A stretch of 64,000 nt of DNA from Macrotis lagotis (taxonomy: Eukaryota; Chordata; Mammalia; Peramelemorphia; Peramelidae). Below, in pieces: positions 21,850 to 33,609 of the stretch. Within the stretch, counting starts at the first letter, position 1. Every line of letters starts with the position of its first letter. The stretch is from NCBI RefSeq assembly GCF_037893015.1, contig NC_133663.1:221367753-221431752 (forward strand), written 5' to 3'. Made by a program: the position numbers and the translations under genes. A model generated the notes under the pieces. The model had not been told where the DNA came from. It searched no databases and saw nothing but the letters and a program-made list of their open reading frames with translations.

Positions 21850-22847
21850 TCACATTACTATTTTAAAGGAATAAGTGTTAGAATGTATTAGTACAGAATA
21901 AATATGTCTTTGGCATAGATGAGCTTGTCAGTTATTTTACTTTGTATCTCCATAGTCTCCCTGTATAGCATATAATACATTCTTATAAATGCACTTGATT
22001 GATAGTTTATTTTTTATTCAAGTATTGAAATAGGATTATGGACATGAGGAAACAGCAATCTCTAATGTAAAGCAAAAAGAATCAAAGCTGAGAGATAATT
22101 AAACAATGTATGCAATTTGTCTTGGTTTTGTTGTTTCCCAGTCTTTCCAGTTTCTTATTATAGCAGGTTCTCTGAATACCAAGGAAGCTTAATCTAAAGA
22201 ATTTAGCCCAAGGAAAAAAATTGGATCTGGCATTTATGTATAATGTGACATTCAGTGATGTCACTGTAAGAATAAAAGTGAATTATTGGAGTGTTCATGA
22301 GTCTCCAAAGGTTCCAGGGTTTACTTTTTTCTAAGTTGCTAAGAGGCTGCTTTCATGCACCTTTAAATAGATATGCTGCAGTGGAGTTTGAGATTTGACA
22401 CATTTCAACCTTTTCTTTTTATATTTAAAAAAAAGCAAGGGAAAAAAACCCAATATGAAATGAGTCACCATTCAGCAGAAGGAAGGAGGACAGGTGCTCT
22501 CTCCTGGGTAGCAGCAGTCAGAAAGTCACAGACTGCTGGGCTTTCAAGCACATGGAAGAGAGTGGGGCTTCAGAGGCAAATGGACAACATGGTGCAAACC
22601 AAATGGAGAAAAGGATGACTGAATTAAGAACAGTTACATCAGAACTCCGGAAGAAGTGAAAGTAATGTCATCTGTTATGTAAGAAATTGAAAAAGCCAGA
22701 AGAACAGTGGCAAGCCAGGTTTTTGTGCTTCTAAGTTTTGTTTTCTACCTCATTTTTATATCTGTTCTTTTATTTTACCCTTACAGATACACAAGTACCA
22801 CCTTTCACTCCACCCATTTTTACAGGTGAGAAAACTAAGACAGAAAA
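21850..22847. other. Intergenic, no recognised feature
   Basis: 21940-21995 has L2-tail wording. The remainder, including 22340-22620, shows no supported gene or repeat. Confidence 0.45.
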
Positions 22848-23090
22848 TTTGTTGTTGTTCAGTTTGTCTGACTCTTTGTGAACTCATGTGGGTTTTTCTT
22901 GCAAAGATGCTGGAGTGATTTGGCATTCCTTCTTCAGTTCATTTTACAGATGAGGAAACCAAGGCAAACAAGGTTAGGTGACTTGCCCAGGGTCTCTCAG
23001 CTAATAAATATTGAATCCAGATTTGAATTCAGGAAGGTGAATCTTTGTGACTCCAGGGCACTATGGCACTACCTAACTGCCTACTGATGC
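22848..23090 (-). mobile_element. MIR/MAR1-type SINE with RTE-like 3' end
   Basis: Reverse complement of the 19200 type: 'ttgttgttgttcagtttgtc', 'agatgctggagtgatttggc', 'acagatgaggaaaccaaggc', 'gtgacttgcccagggtctct', ending in 'actacctaactgcc'. Confidence 0.7.
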
Positions 23091-23094
23091 ATGG

Positions 23095-23395
23095 GATCAT
23101 TATAGATCACAGAATTTAAAGCTGAAAGGGATATTTAAGCCAGTAGGAACCTGGATTTAGGGCTAAAAGTGACCTTAGTACCTGAGGATTTGAACTTATC
23201 TTTCTCACTCTAAACTCAGTGCTTTTTTCCTCCTCTCCTATGCTGTTGCAACCAATCATCCAATGAGCTGAAGAAACAGAAGCAGAAAGATAAAGCCATT
23301 ATGCTGAGATCCGTAAGTCCTCAATAAGGAACAGAGCTGGGATTTAAACTCCAGATCCAAGCAGTTAAGGGCTTCTTCACTAAATCAAAACTCAT
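23095..23395 (-). repeat. MIR-type SINE remnants
   Basis: 'gaatttaaagctgaaaggga' and 'gaacagagctgggatttaaa' are diverged reverse MIR wording, possibly two overlapping copies. Confidence 0.4.
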
Positions 23396-23424
23396 TTGTA
23401 CAAAGACTGGAAATTGTACTAGAT

Positions 23425-23590
23425 TCAGGACAGTGGAAAGATGGCTGGATTTGGGAACAAAAGTCCTGAATTCAAATCTCTGCCCTGCTAATTTCCTTCC
23501 ACCTTAAGCAATCCTGTCATCTTTTTGGGTCTCGACTTTCTTAGACTAGATGACTCCTAGGCTACCTTCCAGCTCCAAATGGTCTACAGA
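23425..23590 (+). repeat. MIR-type SINE remnant
   Basis: 'gaattcaaatctctgccctg', 'tttttgggtctcgactttct' and 'ggctaccttccagctcc' in MIR order. Confidence 0.5.
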
Positions 23591-23704
23591 CTAGACTCTA
23601 AAATCAACGACCCTGGTTTTCCACAATCTAAATCTGGATAAGAAATAGTGAAATTTGTGTATCTACTCAAAAGAGAAAGAGACCTCATTTTGCAGAGGGT
23701 TTGG

Positions 23705-24145
23705 GTAATAATAATAACTAACATTTATATAGTTCCTATTAGGAGCTAGGCACATAGGCACAGCTAGGTGGCGCCATAGTGCATTGAGTGCCAGGTCTAG
23801 AGGTACAAGTTTAGTTACTAAGTAAATGTGTGACTCTGGGCAAGTCACCTCATCCTATTTTTGTCTCATTTTCCTCATCTGTAAAATGAAATGGAAAAAT
23901 AATGGCAAACTGAGTCAGAATGAAATGAAAAATGACTGAACAAATGTGCTAAGTATTTTACAATTTTTCTCTCATATGATCCTTCCAACAATTCTGGGAG
24001 GCAGGTGCTATTATTATTCCCATTTTAAAGATGAGGAAACAGAGACATATAGAGGATCATATAGCTAGTTAAGTGTCTGAGACCCAATTTAAATTCTTCC
24101 TGTCTCCAGACCTAGCACTCCATCTATAATACCACCTGGCTAATC
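23705..24145 (-). repeat. MAR1-like long SINE, split by another SINE
   Basis: 'aataataactaacatttata' up to 'aggagctaggcacat' (about 23755), then resumes at about 23945 'gtgctaagtattttacaatt' through 'agatgaggaaacagagacat' to 'taataccacctggct'. The 5' head is at the right, hence - strand. Confidence 0.6.
23756..23940 (+). mobile_element. SINE inserted in the MAR1-like element
   Basis: 'cacagctaggtggcgccata' through 'tgactctgggcaagtcacct' and 'cctcatctgtaaaatgaaat' to 'aatgactgaacaa', breaking the older element at 'ctaggcacat'. Confidence 0.6.
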
Positions 24146-24464
24146 TGGATAGTCAGCATATTGAGATATGTGGGAGTGCAATAAATTTTACCTGAAAATT
24201 GAATGTATAAAGATCACAATTATCTGTTTCATACTGCATGCAATGGAAGAGGATTGATAATTATCTCAATTGCATTTCGAGCGTTTCTCACTCAAGTTTA
24301 TAAATGTACAAAAGAGTATGGTCTTGGTCTACAAATCAAGTGTTTCTATTACAGAAAAACTCTTCAAAGGGATTCAGGAAGACTTTATGTTACTATATAG
24401 CCAACATATGAATGTAGATGCAGAGGTTTTAATTAAACCTTAAAGTTGTGAAGAAGACAAGATT

Positions 24465-24650
24465 TGTCTTTGATATCTACATTCCCTTTTCCTTCACCCT
24501 CTCCCTAATTTTTTAACTAAGCCTTGAATGCCTTCATGATTCCCAAATGCCACATTTCAGCAATTCATCAAAATCTATCCTCCCAATCAACTACACCTAC
24601 CTCCTCCACCCACAATAAAAAAATAAATTCTTGTTGAATGAATGAATTAG
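24465..24650 (+). repeat. L2-type LINE tail
   Basis: C- and T-rich stretch ending 'aaattcttgttgaatgaatg', the usual L2 3' end wording. Confidence 0.4.
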
Positions 24651-24759
24651 TGAGACACGTCTCAGATAAGTGTTAGATGAGGCAGGTGATCCAAATAAAG
24701 TATTCAGATGACGGGAAGGATGACTGACAGCTAAGAATATTCTCAGGAGAATACCATGT

Positions 24760-25150
24760 CTGATTCATAGAATCTAAATTTGAAAGGACCTTATAGGTCA
24801 TATATAGTCAACCCCCCTGCTTAATTTATATTTTAAATATAAACTCTTAACCAAGACAATCTTTTCTGGTAGGATATTAGGGAATAACTAAGTGGAATGT
24901 ATAACATGTTTTTATAAGTAAGGTTTTTAAAGCCATTCTTCATAATAACCCCACGAGATAAGTCAAAAATAAATGGCTAACATTTATATATCAACTTCAA
25001 CCTGCATTATCTCTTTGGATCTATATCGATTATTCCCTGTGGTATGTGGAATGGGTATTATCATCCCCATTTTAGGGGATAGGCTCAGAGAAACTGAGTA
25101 CTAAAACTTACTACCTCCCTAGTCTTCCCATTCCCAGTATGAATACAGAA
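24760..25150 (-). repeat. MIR/MAR1-type remnants
   Basis: 24765-24830 ('tttgaaaggaccttataggt') and 24965-25110 ('aacatttatatatcaacttc', 'atcatccccattttagggga', 'aggctcagagaaactgag') are diverged reverse SINE wording. Confidence 0.45.
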
Positions 25151-25523
25151 TAAATGGCAGCATCTAAATCATCCTTTGCTCCAGATGAAATTCCAACTTT
25201 TCATTTATAAACTCACCTAAATTCAAACTATTAATTGAAGTGTTTTTCTCAACTACATACAGCAAGAGGGGCCAATTAGGATTCTGAGATATCAGTGGAG
25301 GACTGTTTCTTGGTTAAACAAATGTAACTTGCCACATGAATCCCCATTGGTTATAAAATTCTTCTACCTTCAAGCATAGGAAATATGCTAAGGATTTTCA
25401 TTTTCATCTACTCCCTTTTTCACTTTCAAAACAAAGGCTAACAGTAATATGTCATCTGATATTTTATATACTTAAAGGATACTTTTATTTTTTGTCCTCA
25501 TGTGACCAGCCACTCATACTCAC

Positions 25524-25640
25524 AGTCACACACACACACACACACACACATGCACACATGCACACACACACACACACACACACACACCACACCATACACA
25601 CACACACATACTACATACACAAAGACACATACATCTCATA
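25524..25640. repeat. (CA)n microsatellite
   Basis: Long CA array with a few TGCA and TACA interruptions. It opens a His/Thr-rich frame that is an artefact. Confidence 0.95.
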
Positions 25641-25892
25641 CATACACACCAAGAAAGACAGGAGGAAGCATATAAAAAACTTCCACTTCCTCAAAGAGGG
25701 AAATGGAAAGGTGCTGAATAGAAAATGAAAAAAGTGTGGGAAAAGTACTTATTTCCTACACACAAAAGAAATAGTAAACACAAGACATTAACTAACTTTC
25801 CTTGACAGAAAGAAAGAAGGGAATGTTGACTGATTAGGATACTAGAGAAGGGATGAACATGACCTGTAGAAGAAAGGGAAGAAGGATCACAC

Positions 25893-26220
25893 TCAGTCAA
25901 TAATCATTTATTAAGCATCTGCTATGTGCCAGACTCTATGCTAAGTCCTAGGCATACAAAGAAAAGGGGGGGGGGTCTGTGTTTTCAAGTAGCTCACAGT
26001 CTAATGAAAGATACACTATGTAAAAATTATGTACAAACAAGATGTATACAGGATAAAGTGAGGATAATCTCAGAGTGGAGGAATCAAAATTAAGGAGGAT
26101 TGAGCATTTGAAAGTTAATAATAGAATGACATTATTCCAAAAGAGTGGCAAACCAGACTCTCTGTGAAGAAGCAGTTGCTTATATTCTAAGTAAGTTTCC
26201 ATCAGAGGACAGATTACCAG
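25893..26220 (+). repeat. Old interspersed repeat
   Basis: Clearest copy of the family: 'cagtcaataatcatttatta', 'agcatctgctatgtgccaga', 'tagctcacagtctaatgaaa'. A run of ten G at about 25967-25976 lies inside. Confidence 0.5.
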
Positions 26221-26358
26221 GTAGGATCAGATGAAGAACAGGCAGTTAGTATCAGTTGCTGACACCCAACTAAAGGATACCAATGTAATTCTAGTTGAGC
26301 ATGGAGTACTTGAAACAAATAATAGTTTTGATATGGTTTTATTTTGTGACAGCAAAAG

Positions 26359-26402
26359 TATGTGTGTGTGTTTGTGTGTGTGTGTTTGTTTGTGTGTACA
26401 TG
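26359..26402. repeat. (TG)n microsatellite
   Basis: TG/TTTG array of about 44 bases. Confidence 0.85.
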
Positions 26403-27028
26403 CTCTTACTGATATTAAAATGATTCAGGACATCTAACCATGACCAGATGAAACCAAATCAATTGATTTCCCATCTGTTATGTAATCGACTACTGAACAT
26501 ATACCAATTGTGGCGACTATTGATAGAAAGGAGTCAAGCTTTTCATTCAAGTTCACAATGAAATAGGATCAGTTTCACAAAAGCACAAAGGAAAGTGCAG
26601 TCAAAAAATGACAAATTATTGCTGTGAAATCTAAAAATCTAAAAACAAACTCATTTTTCATTAAAGCTTCTATCAAAATCATTATCAGAAGAAGTCCAAG
26701 TGAATTATAATCATCTAAACAATGTCATTGTACAGTAAAACATTCATCCCCATTCCAAAAATGCTTTGGAGATTCTTCATTTTCAATGGGTCCTCAAGGA
26801 TTGTGCCATTGAGGTGTTAATAAATTCTTATAAATGCACTAATATACTGAGAAGTAAAATTGTCCTCAGATTATAAAAATCCCCATATGAAGATAGAACA
26901 CTGCAAACAATCTTGCACTATACTGTATGCATCATAAAAAGTTAAGAAGTTTATCCAAAAGATGAAAATAAATATGGTTACATGGCCTGGAGAATTTCCT
27001 GTTGTAAAACTCTATTGAAAATCTATGA
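26403..27028. other. Unassigned intergenic block
   Basis: AT-rich, no gene. It has the texture of an old DNA-transposon or retroelement body but no family that I can name. Confidence 0.3.
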
Positions 27029-27168
27029 GAAGGAAGCCAGGTAGTGTAGTGAAGAGAGCACCAGTCCTGGAGTTAGGAGTATCTGAGTTCAAATGCAAAT
27101 ACTTGCTAGCTGGATGTCCTTGGGCAAGTCATTTAATCCCATTGCCTCACCAAAAAAAACACCAAAAC
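27029..27168 (+). mobile_element. tRNA-headed marsupial SINE
   Basis: 'agccaggtagtgtagtgaag', 'cagtcctggagttaggagta', 'gtccttgggcaagtcattta' and an A-rich end. Flanking 'aaaatctatgag' and 'aaaactatgagg' look like a target duplication. Confidence 0.75.
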
Positions 27169-28892
27169 TATGAGGGTATGATCAAATTTATTAAATGCAT
27201 GTTCAATATCCCATCTTCTAGATGTGGTTTCATAATAAAGTATATATAAATACCAAAATCTTATGAATCAGTGCCTTATATAAAACAAATGATTTCAGCT
27301 AAAGAATATTTTTCATTTTTACGTAAACAGTCACAATTTTATTGTATTTCCAAAAATTTAATGATTTTATTTCCTCCCATTTAATTTACCCCAACTGTAC
27401 TTGTCTACGTAATAGTAAGTTGTTCTTTGTCATGCATATATTATTTTGCAAGAGTTTAAAAGATGATAAGCAACCCTCCCCAATAACTGTCAAAGTAAAT
27501 AATTATCACTTTCATTTATGTGGAAATAAATGACACTAGCAAGAAGACCTTTAAAAGGAATGTTGAAGAAAAGAAATCCTGAAGAAATATGAATACCTTA
27601 CTGATCCAGGTGCTGTTTATGAAACCAATGAAAATCTAAGGAAGGACTTTGGAAAAAACATTTGGGAAGTAAGCAGCTGGTTTAAAAGATGGTTAAGGGG
27701 AAAATGGTATTTTAATTTATGCTTTAAATTAAAAATTAAAATAGGAATTATATATTCCTGGACAGATATAGAATAAAGTTTATGAGAACTGATAAAAATA
27801 CATTTGTCTAGATCTTAACCAGTTGAAATTGGAAGGAGGGAAATGAAAAAATTTGCCAGTTGACTCAAGGGTAGCTAAACTTAGGAAGAAAAAAAAGTAG
27901 TAATATAATTCACAGGAGACAAAAATCCAAGATCAGGGTCAATCATAATAAGCCCATAACTTCATATATCCACAAATGTTGAATGCATGAATAAAATTTT
28001 TTAAAAAGGAATCAAGGATCCCAAAACAAAGAGAACCTTGATCTCATCATAGTTATTACTGACATTTCAAAAGATAGAATATCTGGAATATTTCTGAACA
28101 TCTTATTCAAAAGTAATACACATAGCTTAAAAGAATAGATATAAAAGAAGACATATCCCCTCTCTTCCTTTGTAGAGGCAGGAAACATGGGTGTGACATA
28201 TAACATTCATTGCATACAATAGTTCTGCTGTTTTGTTTCTCATTATGCTTTTTTAAAAAGTCTTAGTTATAAATGATGACTCTCTGGGAAGGAGAAGAGA
28301 AGAAACAAAATCAGTTTGTGCTAAGCACTATTGATAGAAAAAAAAACACTTAGTTCCCTTTTTTTTGGATCCTGTACTCCAATGGGAAGGACTAATGCAA
28401 GTAACTGGGTGCATTCAGGCCTGTATATACAAGATTACAATACAAACTTTCCAATATAAATAGTTACAAAAGTACTACCTCTAAGAATGAGTTGAAGCTA
28501 ATGAGGAAAGCTAAGGAAAACCAATAGAGAGTCCCTTTCTTAGACCACCATTGAGTGCAAAATAAGATGGTGAAAATAGAAGGCAGGAAGACGACAGAAA
28601 TGTTCAATTCCTATTTCATTTCTGTTTTCTCTGCCAAAGAGCATACTCTAAGGGGACTGGAGATAAAAGAGAATAAAAATAGTTAATAGAAAGTTGCTAA
28701 TCTGGATGAGGGAATGTCTAGATGCTCTTCAGGGATTGTCACAGGATCCAGAAGAACTAAGGAACAGAAGGCACTGATAGAAGATCGCTGAGGCATTAAT
28801 GAGCTTGGAAAAAGATCGTGAAGAAATGCAAGGCTTATACCCAAATGAGGGTCAATAATAAAAAATGAAAGATGCCATATATCACAAAATAT
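27169..28892. other. Unassigned intergenic block
   Basis: 1.7 kb of AT-rich sequence without a supported gene, SINE or L1. The part 28560-28860 has a purine-rich texture of an old repeat that I cannot name. Confidence 0.35.
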
Positions 28893-29080
28893 AGTAACAC
28901 ATTTTTGTGGTTGCAAAAAAATTGAAATACAGGCTGATTAAATAAATTGTGATACATAGATGCTAAGGAATATTAACAAGCAACAAAGATTGTAAAGAAT
29001 GCTGGCAGACATTGGAAAATGAAAATGAATAGATAACAAAGTGAAAGAATTCAAGAAAACAATAGCAATACCATCTGACA
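28893..29080 (+). mobile_element. Possible L1 3' fragment, very diverged
   Basis: 'tttttgtggttgcaaaaaaa', 'attgtgatacatagatgcta' and 'aggaatattaacaagca' follow the order of the L1 ORF2 end seen at 5015 and 61880. Weak match. Confidence 0.35.
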
Positions 29081-29111
29081 TTGAAACTAGATGCTGTAGT
29101 TATGAAGTCAA

Positions 29112-29342
29112 AACTAAATAATTGCTAATGTTTATATGGTTCTTTTAGTTTTGCATTTTACAAATATCTCATTTCATCCTTGTAACATGCTATTATCACC
29201 ATTTTACAAATGAGAAAACTGAGGCAGTTGAGGTTAAATGACTTTCTTAAGATCACATAACTAATTGTTTAAATTCAATTTTGAACTCGAATCTTCCTGA
29301 GTCCACAGTCCACAACTCTAGCCACTGTACCACCTAGCTGCC
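29112..29342 (-). repeat. MAR1-like long SINE
   Basis: 'aattgctaatgtttatatgg', 'catcacc'-type middle, 'tttacaaatgagaaaactga', 'gcc'-rich end 'actgtaccacctagctgcc'. Head at the right, so - strand. Confidence 0.65.
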
Positions 29343-29574
29343 TAATCCTAAAGAAGATTTTGAAAAGTACATCTCCCTTTTTTGTTGGGGAGAAGAAGAG
29401 GGATAGGGAGAAAAGATTTTGGATATGCAACCTGAACATAGGAATAGATTTGATTGTCCAATTGATTAGTTTTGCTAAATTGCTTGTCTCTTTCCTTTAT
29501 AATCTTGTAGTAAGAGTTAGCATTCAGTATGGGGAAGAGAGAAGAGTTGATTGGGAAGTTAAAAAAAAAGAGAA

Positions 29575-29607
29575 ATGGGCACCAGGAACCATGCTGAGCA
29601 CTTTTTT
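29575..29607 (-). repeat. MAR1-like SINE, left part (split by L1)
   Basis: 'gggcaccaggaaccatgctg' then 'agcactttttt'. It continues at 36272 beyond the full-length L1 with 'tgctaagtacttttttataa'; the 16 bases at 29592-29607 and 36272-36287 are the L1 target duplication (two mismatches). Confidence 0.6.
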
Positions 29608-29888
29608 TTAAAACTATGAATGCAGTTTTATTGCTGTTGATAGCATTTTTCAGGAAATTTTTTATTAAAGATTTTATTTGAGTTTTACAATTTTCCCCCA
29701 AACTTACTTCCCTCCCACCACCCCCCAAGTAAAGCAATATGTCAGTCTTTACTTTGTTTCCATGTTGTACATTGATTCAAATTGAGTGTTATGAGAGAGA
29801 AATCATATCCTTAAGGAAGAAACAAAAAGTATAAGAGATAACAATTATTGTCTGATATCTGTTTTTTTCCTAAATTAAATTCCTAAAA

Positions 29889-32800
29889 TTAAACATTGTT
29901 CAAAATCCACAGTTCTTTATCTAGATACAAATGGTATTCTCCATTGCAGACAGCCCAAAATTGTCCCTGATTGATGAAATGAACAAGTCCATGAAGGTTG
30001 ATCATCAACCCCATGTTGCCTGTTAGGGTATACAGTGTTTTTCTGGTTCTGCTCATCTTACTCAACATCAGTTCAAGCAAATCCCTCCAGGCTTCCCTGA
30101 ATTTTTGTCCTTCCTGGTTTCTAATAGAACAATAGTTTTCCGTGACATACATATACCACAGTTTGCTAAGTCATTCCCCAGTTGAAGGACATTTACTTGA
30201 TTTCCAATTCTTTGACACCACAAACAGGGCTGCTATGAATATATTTGTATAAGTGATGTTTTTATCCTTTTTCATAATCTCTTCAGGGTATAGACCCAGT
30301 AGTTGTATTGCTGGATCAAAGGGTATGCTCATTTTTATTGCCCTTTGGACATAGTTCCAAATTTCTCTCCAGAAGGTTGGATGAGTTCACAGCTCCACCA
30401 ACAGTGTAATAGTGTCCCAGATTTCCCACAAGCCAGCCAACAATGATCATTGTCCTTTCTGGTCATATGGTCCAGTCTGAGAGGTGTGAGATGGTGCCTC
30501 AGAGAAGCTTTAATTTGCATTTCTCTAATAACTAATGATTTAGAGAAATTTTTCATATGGCTATGGATTGCTTTGATCTCCTCATCTGTAAATTGCCTTT
30601 GCATATGCTTTACCAATTTGTCAATTGGGGAATGGTTTTTTTTAAAAAATATGACTCAGTTCTCTGTATATTTTAGAAATGAGTCCTTTGTCAGAATCAT
30701 TAGTTGTAAAGATTGTTTTCCAATTTACCACATTTATTTTGATCTTGGTTACAATGATTTTACCTGTGCAAAAAACTTTTTAATTTAATGTAATCAAAAT
30801 CATCTAGTTTGCTTTTGGTGATATTCTCCATCTCTTCCTTAATCATAAACTGTTCCCCTTTCCATAGATCTGACAGGTAGACTAGTCCTTGATCTCCTAA
30901 TTTGCTTATAGTATTGTTTTGTATGTCTAAATCCTGTAACCATTTGGATCTTATCTTAGTAAAGGGTATGAGGTGTTGGTCCAATTTAAGTTTCTTCCAT
31001 ACTAACTTCCAATTTTCCCAGCAGTTTTTATCAAAGAGAGAGTTTTTATCCTAATAGCTGGACTCTTTGGGTTTATCAAACAGCAGATTATTATAATCAT
31101 TTCCTGCTATTGCACCTAGTCTATTCCACTGGTCCACCACTCTTTTTCTTAGCCAGTACCAAACACTTTTGATGACTGATGCTTTATAATATAATTTTAG
31201 ATCAGGTAGGGCTAAGCCACCTTCTTTTGCACTTTTTTCCATTAAATTCCTGGAAATTCTTGACTTTTTATTTCTCCATATGAATTTACTTACAACTTTT
31301 TCTAACTCATTAAAGTAATTTTTTGGAATTTTGATTGGTAGGGCACTAAACAGGTAGTTTAGTTTTGGTAGAATTATCATTTTTATTATATTAACTCTAC
31401 CTATCCATGAGCAGTTGATATTTGCCTAATTATTTAAATCTGATTGAATTTGTGTGAGAAGTATTTTATAATTGTTTTCAAAATTTTCTGAGTCTGTCTT
31501 GGCAAATAGACTCCCAGGTAGGATGATTTCTTGGGATTCTCTAGGTAGACCCTCATGTCATCTGCAAAGAGTGAGAGTTTTGTCTCTTCCTTCAATTTCT
31601 TTTTCTTCTCTAATTGCTGAAGCTAACATTTCTAATATGATATTGAATAGTAGTGGTGATAATGGGCACCCTTGTTTCACCCCTGATCTTATCATGAATG
31701 CCTCTAGCCTCTCCCCATTGAATATAATGCTTGTTGATGGTTTCAGATAGATACTGATAATTATTCTAAAGAAAAGTCCATTTATTCCTACACTCTCTAG
31801 TGTTTTTAATAGGAATGGGTGCTGTATTTTGTCAAAAGCTTTTTCAGCATCTATTGACATGATCATATAATTTCTGATAGGTTTGTTGTTGATATAATTG
31901 ATTATACTAATAGTTTTCCTAATACTGAACCAAACCTGCATTCCTGGGATAAATCCTACTTGTGATACCTTGTTGTAATTGTTTTGCTAATATTTTATTT
32001 AAGATTTCTTACATCTATATTCATCAGGGAGATAGGTTTATAATTTTCTTTCTCTGTTTTAACTCTTCCTGGTATAGGTATCAACACCATATTTGTTTCA
32101 TAGAAAGAGTTAGGCAGAGTTACATCTTTCCCTGTTTTTCCATAGAGTTTATATACAATTGGAACAAATTGTTTCTTAAGTGTTTGGTAGAATTCACTTG
32201 TGAATCCATCAGGACGTTGAGATATTTTTTTATGGAGTTCAATGATGGCTTGTTGAATTTCATTTTCTGAGATAGGGTTGTTTAGGTATTTAACCTCCTC
32301 TTCATTTAACATGGGCAACTTATATTTTGGTAAATATTCATCCATTTCACTTAGATTATCAAATTTATTGTCATAGAGTTGGGCAAAATAATTTCAAATT
32401 ATTACTTTAATTTCCTCCTCATTGGTGGTGAGTTCACCTTTTTCATGTATGATACTAGCAATTTTGTTTTCTTCTTTCTTTTTTTACTCAAATTTACCAG
32501 AGGTTTATCAATTTTATTGGTTTTTTCATAAAACCAACTTTGGGTTTTATTTATTAATAGTTTTTTTGGTTTCAATTTTCTTAATTTCTCCTTTAATTTT
32601 TAGACTTTCTAATTTGGTATTTAATTGGGGATTTTTAATTTGTTCTTTCTCTAATTTTTTTAGTTGTGTGTTTAATTCATTGATTTCCTCTTTCTCTAAT
32701 TCATTCATGTAAGCACTTAAAGATATAATATATCCCCTTACAGCCTCTTTAAGTGAATCCCATAGGTATTTGGTATGTTATTTCATTATTGTAATTTTCT

Positions 32801-33609
32801 AGGATAAAATGATTAATTCTTTCTATAATTTGGTGGGGTTTTTTTGGTCCACTCATTCTTTAAAATGAGGTTATTCAGTTTCCAATTGGTTCTGGGTCTA
32901 TGTCTCCTTGGCCCAATATTGCATGTGACTTTTATTGCATTGTGATCTGAGAAAGATGTATTCACTATTGTAGTTGATCATTAGGTTTTGATGTCCTAGT
33001 ACATGGTCAATTTTTGTATAAGTGTCATGTGCTGCAGAAAAAAAAAGGTGTATTTCTTTCTATCCCCATTCAATTTCCTCCATAAGTCTACCATATCGAA
33101 TTTTTCTAACAATCTATTTACCTCCTCAACTTCTTTCTTGTTTATTTTTTGATTTGTTTTATCTAAAACTGAGAGCAGGAAGTTGAGGCCTCAGACTAGT
33201 AGAGTTTTACTATCTATGTCTTTCTGTAGTTCTTTCAGCTTCTCCTCTAAGAATTTGGATGCTATTGCATTGGGTGCATATATATTCAGTATTCAAATAA
33301 CTTTGTTGCCTATGGTACCTTTTAGGATGATAACATTTCCTTACTTATCTCTTTTAAAGCTATATGTTTTTGCAGCTGCTTTGTCTGAGATAAGGATTGC
33401 TACTCCTGCTTTTTTCACTTCAGCTGAAGCAAAATATATTTTGCTCCAACCTTTTACATTTACTCTAGGTGTATCTTTCTGCTACAAATGAGTTTCTTGT
33501 AAGCAGCATATTGTAGGATTCTGGTTTTTAATCCACTCTGCTATTTGCTTACATTTTAAGGGAGATTTCATCCCATCCACATTCCAAGCTATGATTACTA
33601 ATTCTTTAT
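29889..33609 (-). pseudogene. L1 ORF2 (endonuclease and reverse transcriptase), broken
   Basis: Reading the - strand: the endonuclease start (AWNVDGMKSPLKCKQIAEWI near 33590, then a QETHL stretch), a middle part full of stops, and a reverse transcriptase part. The latter includes [33 protein letters not shown] and the catalytic FADDM at 31554-31568, which lies in a different frame from the preceding 127-codon stretch. After that come ALPDLKLYYKASVIKS and a C-terminal part ending KELWILNNV before a stop at 29889. Several frameshifts and stops; no intact protein. Confidence 0.85.

Noticed and set aside
25492..25728. 78-codon His/Thr-rich frame
   Set aside because: It is translation of the (CA)n array.
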